Assembly: GCF_037975245.1 (NCBI RefSeq)
Contig: NC_092580.1
Span: forward strand, 16,566,001 to 16,630,000
Direction: 5' to 3'
Source: Apostichopus japonicus
Lineage: Eukaryota; Echinodermata; Holothuroidea; Aspidochirotida; Stichopodidae
Length of the DNA stretch: 64,000 nucleotides
Below, one piece after another: positions 61,439 to 64,000 of this stretch (its first letter is position 1; each line of letters opens with the position of its first letter). The notes under the pieces were generated by a model that worked only from the letters and a program-made list of their open reading frames with translations, was not told the origin of the DNA and did not search any database. The position numbers were made by a program, and so were the translations under genes.

Positions 61439-61507
61439 TTCCAAAACTTACTGGTTTGGATATTTACGAGTGACGAGCTTACCTGTCTCCTCACAACCTT
61501 AGCACCT
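61439..61507. repeat. Terminal repeat of the DIRS-type element
   Basis: ATTCCAAAACTTACTGGTTT onward to GACGAGCTTA is the complement of 62083-62126. The adjoining GCTTACCTGTCTCCTCACAACCTTAGCACC-type sequence (61478-61507) is a direct copy of 62139-62168 with one mismatch in the first half. Left of it the sequence changes character, so this is probably the element's 3' terminus. Confidence 0.65.
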
Positions 61508-62075
61508 CATTCTACTGTGCCTATAAAGTCTTGGTAAAATAATAACACTGTGCGCCCTCTATGACCGGACCCCCCCGGTCACTCCTCCTTTCTCATGAGA
61601 CCATTCCTTAAAAGTGGCCTCACGGTCACGAAAATAGGGGTGGCTAGGACCCTCTGGCCACCCCCAACGACTCTTGTCGAGTTAACTCCCTTAGGTGAGC
61701 CCCTAACAAAAAGTCACTGATGCCTTCTTAGCAGGGGGAGTGTAACCCTCCCCGCGCAGCGGGGAAGGGGAACACTCTACTGAACCCTGCAGGCGTAACT
61801 ACCCCTTTCCTAACAAGGAGCCTAATCTTGTAAGACCAGACACTTGCTAACCCTAATACAACTTAGGTGAGAACGTATACGAAGAAGAACATGTAATATA
61901 AACGCATACGAAAAATATAAGGTTACACTCACCGATAGACCTGGCCGGAGACTCTCTAGCAGTTATTGGCTCTGTCTATCTGGTGCGGTGCCTGGAGTCG
62001 TGAGTCAAGTCGAACGACCGCTCCCCCGTCCGGCTGTGTCCCACCCTCCTCGGGGGAGGGAGGCGGGAATGGAGA
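61508..62075. other. Noncoding 3' region of the DIRS-type element
   Basis: Contains an inverted GACCGG/CCGGTC pair around a C-run (about 61563-61579) and GC-rich stretches; no open frame of interest. Presumed untranslated part between the recombinase and the terminal repeat. Confidence 0.5.
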
Positions 62076-62156
62076 CAGGTAAGCTCCTCACTCGTAAATA
62101 TCCAAACCAGTAAGTTTTGGAATATTTACTTCACTCCTCGCTTACCTGTTTCCTCA
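62076..62156. repeat. Palindromic repeat at the end of the recombinase gene
   Basis: GGAGACAGGTAAGC and an inner CACTCGTAAATATCCAAA arm pair with TTTTGGAATATTTACTTCA and GCTTACCTGTTTCC around ACCAGTAAG, giving an imperfect hairpin of about 80 bp. It covers the recombinase stop codon. It fits a DIRS internal complementary or inverted-repeat structure. Confidence 0.7.
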
Positions 62157-63903
62157 CAACCTTAGCACCGCGAGTGGCACTGCCCGATGGTGGGAGGCCC
62201 GAGGGGTGGGACCTATTACCCACCGGACCTCGCATCACCGCGCTACCAAATGCCGCATCGGCGTGTAGTGTGTCAGTTAGGTAGCAGGCGACGAACGTAG
62301 TTGGTGTTCTCCACGCTGCCGCCTTGAGGATGTCCTCTATCGGGATACCGGCAAAGAGAGCTGTGGAGGCTGAGACCCCTCTGATGTCGTGGGCTCTTGG
62401 CCGGGCAGCCCCCGTTGTGAACAGGCGTATTGTCTCCACTAGCCATCTGGACAGGGTATCCTTGGAGGCCGATGTGTAGGGTGGTCGTGGTAGGATGAAG
62501 AGGAAAGTTGCTTGTCTTAACTTCTCTGTCCTGCTTAAATACCACTTCAGTGCCCTGACTGGACACCATCGTTTGTCCTCGGCCTTTGATGACAGGGTTT
62601 TGATCTCCGGGATGAAAATGTCCCCCGGTAAGAAGGTCAAGGCCTGGTGCTTGGCAATGAAGGCCGGGTCTGGAACCATCCTCACCCCATGGCCCTCGAA
62701 TCTGATGTGGTTCGGCTTGGTCGTTAGGGCATGCAGGCAACTCCTCCTTCTTGCTGACGCTACCGCAATAAGAAAGAGTCTCTTCTTTGTAAGGGCAGCC
62801 AGGGAAGCGTTCCCCATTGGCTCGTATGGTGGCCCTGCCAGGGCATGCAGTACTGCTGAGAGCCCCCAGGAGGAGGCTAACAGTCTGACTTGTGGACGGC
62901 GATTAGCCATGCCTTTGATGAGCTGGACAATGTCTGGGTTATTGCCCAGCGTGGAGCCGTCTGGAAAGCCCTGGTGGATGGCAGCGATTGCCGACCTGTA
63001 ATTTTTTATTGTAGAGACCTGTTTGCCTTCTCTGAAGAGTGAGAGTAGGAACTCGTCAGTCTGTGCTATAGAGGCCTTAGTAAGCAGTATTTGTCTAGGC
63101 CGGCACCACTGTTCGAACTTCCGCAGGCGGGAATCGTAAGTCTTCGCGGTCGTTCCTCTTCTAGCGTCGGCTGCCATCGCGGCAGCTGCCCCCGAAAAAC
63201 CTCTCTGTCGTAGAGAAGACCGGACAGTTTCCAGGCAACTAATTGCAACCCCTTGATGTCCGGGTGGGAGAGTGTTCCCTGTCTCTGGGACAGTAGGTGG
63301 GGCTTGTCCGGTAGGCTTGCTGGGACGTCCAAGAGGAGCTGGGGAATCTCTGCGAACCAGGGTCTGCGAGGCCAGAAAGGGGCTATTAGGATAAACCTGC
63401 CCTTGGAGTTCCGTATCTTCCTGAGAACCAGCCCGACCATGCAAAGCGGTGGGAAGACGTAGGCCTCTAGGTGGTCCCATGGGAGGGACATCGCATCCGT
63501 GTGGTAGGCGGAGGCCTGGGGATGGAACCGTCTGGAACAGAAGGTCTGGAGCTTGCTGTTTGTGTATGTTGTGAACAGGTCTATCATCGGCTTTCCGAAG
63601 ATCGCGAAGATTCTGTTGCAAGTTTCCTGTTCCAGCGTCCATTCGTTGGGGTCTATTTGCCCCCTGGACAAGGCGTCTGCCATCACGTTGAGCTTGCCCG
63701 CAATGTGGGAAGCTCGTAGGATCATGCCGGAGTCCTCGGCCGCTGTTATAACCTCCCACGCTAGTCGGCAGAGCTTCTCTGAGTGGGTGCCCCCCTGCCG
63801 GTTGATGTAAGCCACCACTGTGGTGTTGTCCGTGAAGACCGTGGTTTATTCTTCCCTGTACGTGCTCGTTGAAGGTCTCCAGGGCTCTCTTGACTGCCAT
63901 CAT
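62131..63903 (-). CDS. Tyrosine recombinase of the DIRS-type element
   Basis: The open frame gives 590 codons; only the part from about 63230 down is recombinase, starting near TAKTYDSRLRKFEQWC (an SAM-like N-terminal domain that includes TIKNYRSAIAAIH). Catalytic boxes: Arg in ASARRRSCLHAL (residues about 383-394), H-x-x-R in HDIRG (His505, Arg508), Trp531 at the usual second-His position (AAAW), and nucleophile Tyr541 in FVACYL. All expected residues are present. The tail after Tyr541 is 49 residues and overlaps the repeat. The upstream half of the frame overlaps RNase H in another frame, except 63998-63850, where it encodes the RNase H start. The enzyme would integrate circular cDNA, so no target duplication is expected. 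Start codon uncertain. Confidence 0.85.
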   Translation of the reverse strand: MMAVKRALETFNEHVQGRINHGLHGQHHSGGLHQPAGGHPLREALPTSVGGYNSGRGLRHDPTSFPHCGQAQRDGRRLVQGANRPQRMDAGTGNLQQNLRDLRKADDRPVHNIHKQQAPDLLFQTVPSPGLRLPHGCDVPPMGPPRGLRLPTALHGRAGSQEDTELQGQVYPNSPFLASQTLVRRDSPAPLGRPSKPTGQAPPTVPETGNTLPPGHQGVAISCLETVRSSLRQRGFSGAAAAMAADARRGTTAKTYDSRLRKFEQWCRPRQILLTKASIAQTDEFLLSLFREGKQVSTIKNYRSAIAAIHQGFPDGSTLGNNPDIVQLIKGMANRRPQVRLLASSWGLSAVLHALAGPPYEPMGNASLAALTKKRLFLIAVASARRRSCLHALTTKPNHIRFEGHGVRMVPDPAFIAKHQALTFLPGDIFIPEIKTLSSKAEDKRWCPVRALKWYLSRTEKLRQATFLFILPRPPYTSASKDTLSRWLVETIRLFTTGAARPRAHDIRGVSASTALFAGIPIEDILKAAAWRTPTTFVACYLTDTLHADAAFGSAVMRGPVGNRSHPSGLPPSGSATRGAKVVRKQVSEE

Positions 63904-63998
63904 CTCCAGAATATTGATGTGGAGTGATCTTTCTGTTGGGGACCACGTTCCCCAGGCTGTGCGGTTGCTCCAATGAGCCCCCCATCCGGTGAGTGAGG
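63066..63998 (-). pseudogene. RNase H domain of the DIRS-type element, frameshifted
   Basis: From the window edge, the frame reads SLTGWGAHW, HINILEMMAVKRALETF (RNase H start). After a one-base shift near 63850 (a TAA falls in the next frame) it continues with NTTVVAYINRQGGTHSEKLC, HIAGKLNVMADALSR (the conserved A-D-x-L-S-R end of RNase H), then IDLFTTYTNSKLQTF, DAMSLPWDHLEAYVFPP, LIAPFWPRRPWF and LQLVAWKLSG. These connect RNase H to the recombinase in DIRS polyproteins. The open part is 63818-63066. The shift near 63850 is probably a disabling mutation. The later shift to the recombinase frame near 63235 is usual in this group, where the ORFs overlap. Confidence 0.75.
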
Positions 63999-64000
63999 CG

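Larger units (their letters stand above)
61439..64000 (-). mobile_element. DIRS-type tyrosine-recombinase retroelement, 3' part
   Basis: Oriented minus; the 5' part with the RT lies beyond the window. Order in the reading direction: RNase H (63998 to about 63230), tyrosine recombinase (about 63230-62131), a palindromic repeat (62076-62156), ~570 bp of noncoding sequence, and a terminal repeat (61439-61507). This domain order and the lack of LTRs or an integrase are diagnostic of DIRS-like elements. The 61439-61482 segment is the reverse complement of 62083-62126, and 61478-61507 repeats 62139-62168 directly. Confidence 0.85.

Noticed and set aside
62495-63001. Plus-strand 168-codon frame
   Set aside because: It is the antisense shadow of the tyrosine recombinase, whose catalytic residues are read on the minus strand.

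Overview
The window is animal nuclear DNA with no bacterial gene structure. There are no long intact host genes. I see intron-like splice signals, many AGGCCT-rich noncoding words, C/G-run-bearing short DNA transposons, non-LTR, Penelope-like and DIRS-type retroelement remnants, and large satellite arrays. This mixture is what I would expect of a marine invertebrate deuterostome, perhaps an echinoderm. That assignment is inference from composition and element types; no host marker gene fixes the species.

Layout. 94-1961 (minus) is a broken multi-exon transposase-like gene. 2924-4003 is a degenerate ~200 bp-spaced repeat carrying a TTACG..CGTAA palindrome. 6842-7899 is an inverted-repeat element, into which a 296 bp hAT-like MITE with a perfect 8 bp target duplication has inserted (7278-7573). 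9201-9620 (minus) and 9836-12190 (plus) are decayed LINE reverse transcriptase remnants; the second is split by a ~0.9 kb tandem duplication with telomere-like minisatellite. From 13.4 to 46.2 kb lies one satellite complex: 18 bp and 19 bp minisatellites (13435-16225), fifteen units of a ~228 bp repeat (16229-19608), a 24.5 kb higher-order array of sixteen ~1,546/1,548 bp units (about 19660-44206), and a last 18 bp minisatellite (45330-46185). The 1.55 kb unit combines the 18 bp monomer, the head of the 228 bp repeat, a tRNA-like SINE head and a 420 bp nonrepetitive tail.

46.9-52.4 kb is another dispersed ~110 bp repeat, split by a composite insertion (47256-50052) and by a 1.08 kb inverted-repeat element (50837-51919). 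The composite insertion carries a Penelope-like element with 133 bp direct repeats, a frameshifted RT and a hammerhead-ribozyme-like motif. 52.4-61.4 kb is mostly unassigned noncoding DNA, with a P2X7 C-terminal-domain-like reading frame (56658-57077) and pieces of a probable small spliced host gene on the minus strand (exons 57888-57990, 58429-58527 and probably 60479-60797, with a possible 5' exon ending at 61150). 61439-64000 (minus) is the 3' part of a DIRS-type retroelement: RNase H, tyrosine recombinase and terminal inverted-repeat structures. It continues beyond the window.

Apart from the possible host gene, the content is selfish or satellite DNA. The small open frames inside the arrays exist because the 18 bp monomer is a multiple of three, not because they are genes. 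The strongest items for follow-up are the higher-order array with its variant order, the hammerhead motif in the Penelope-like element, and the inverted minisatellite at about 14.0 kb.
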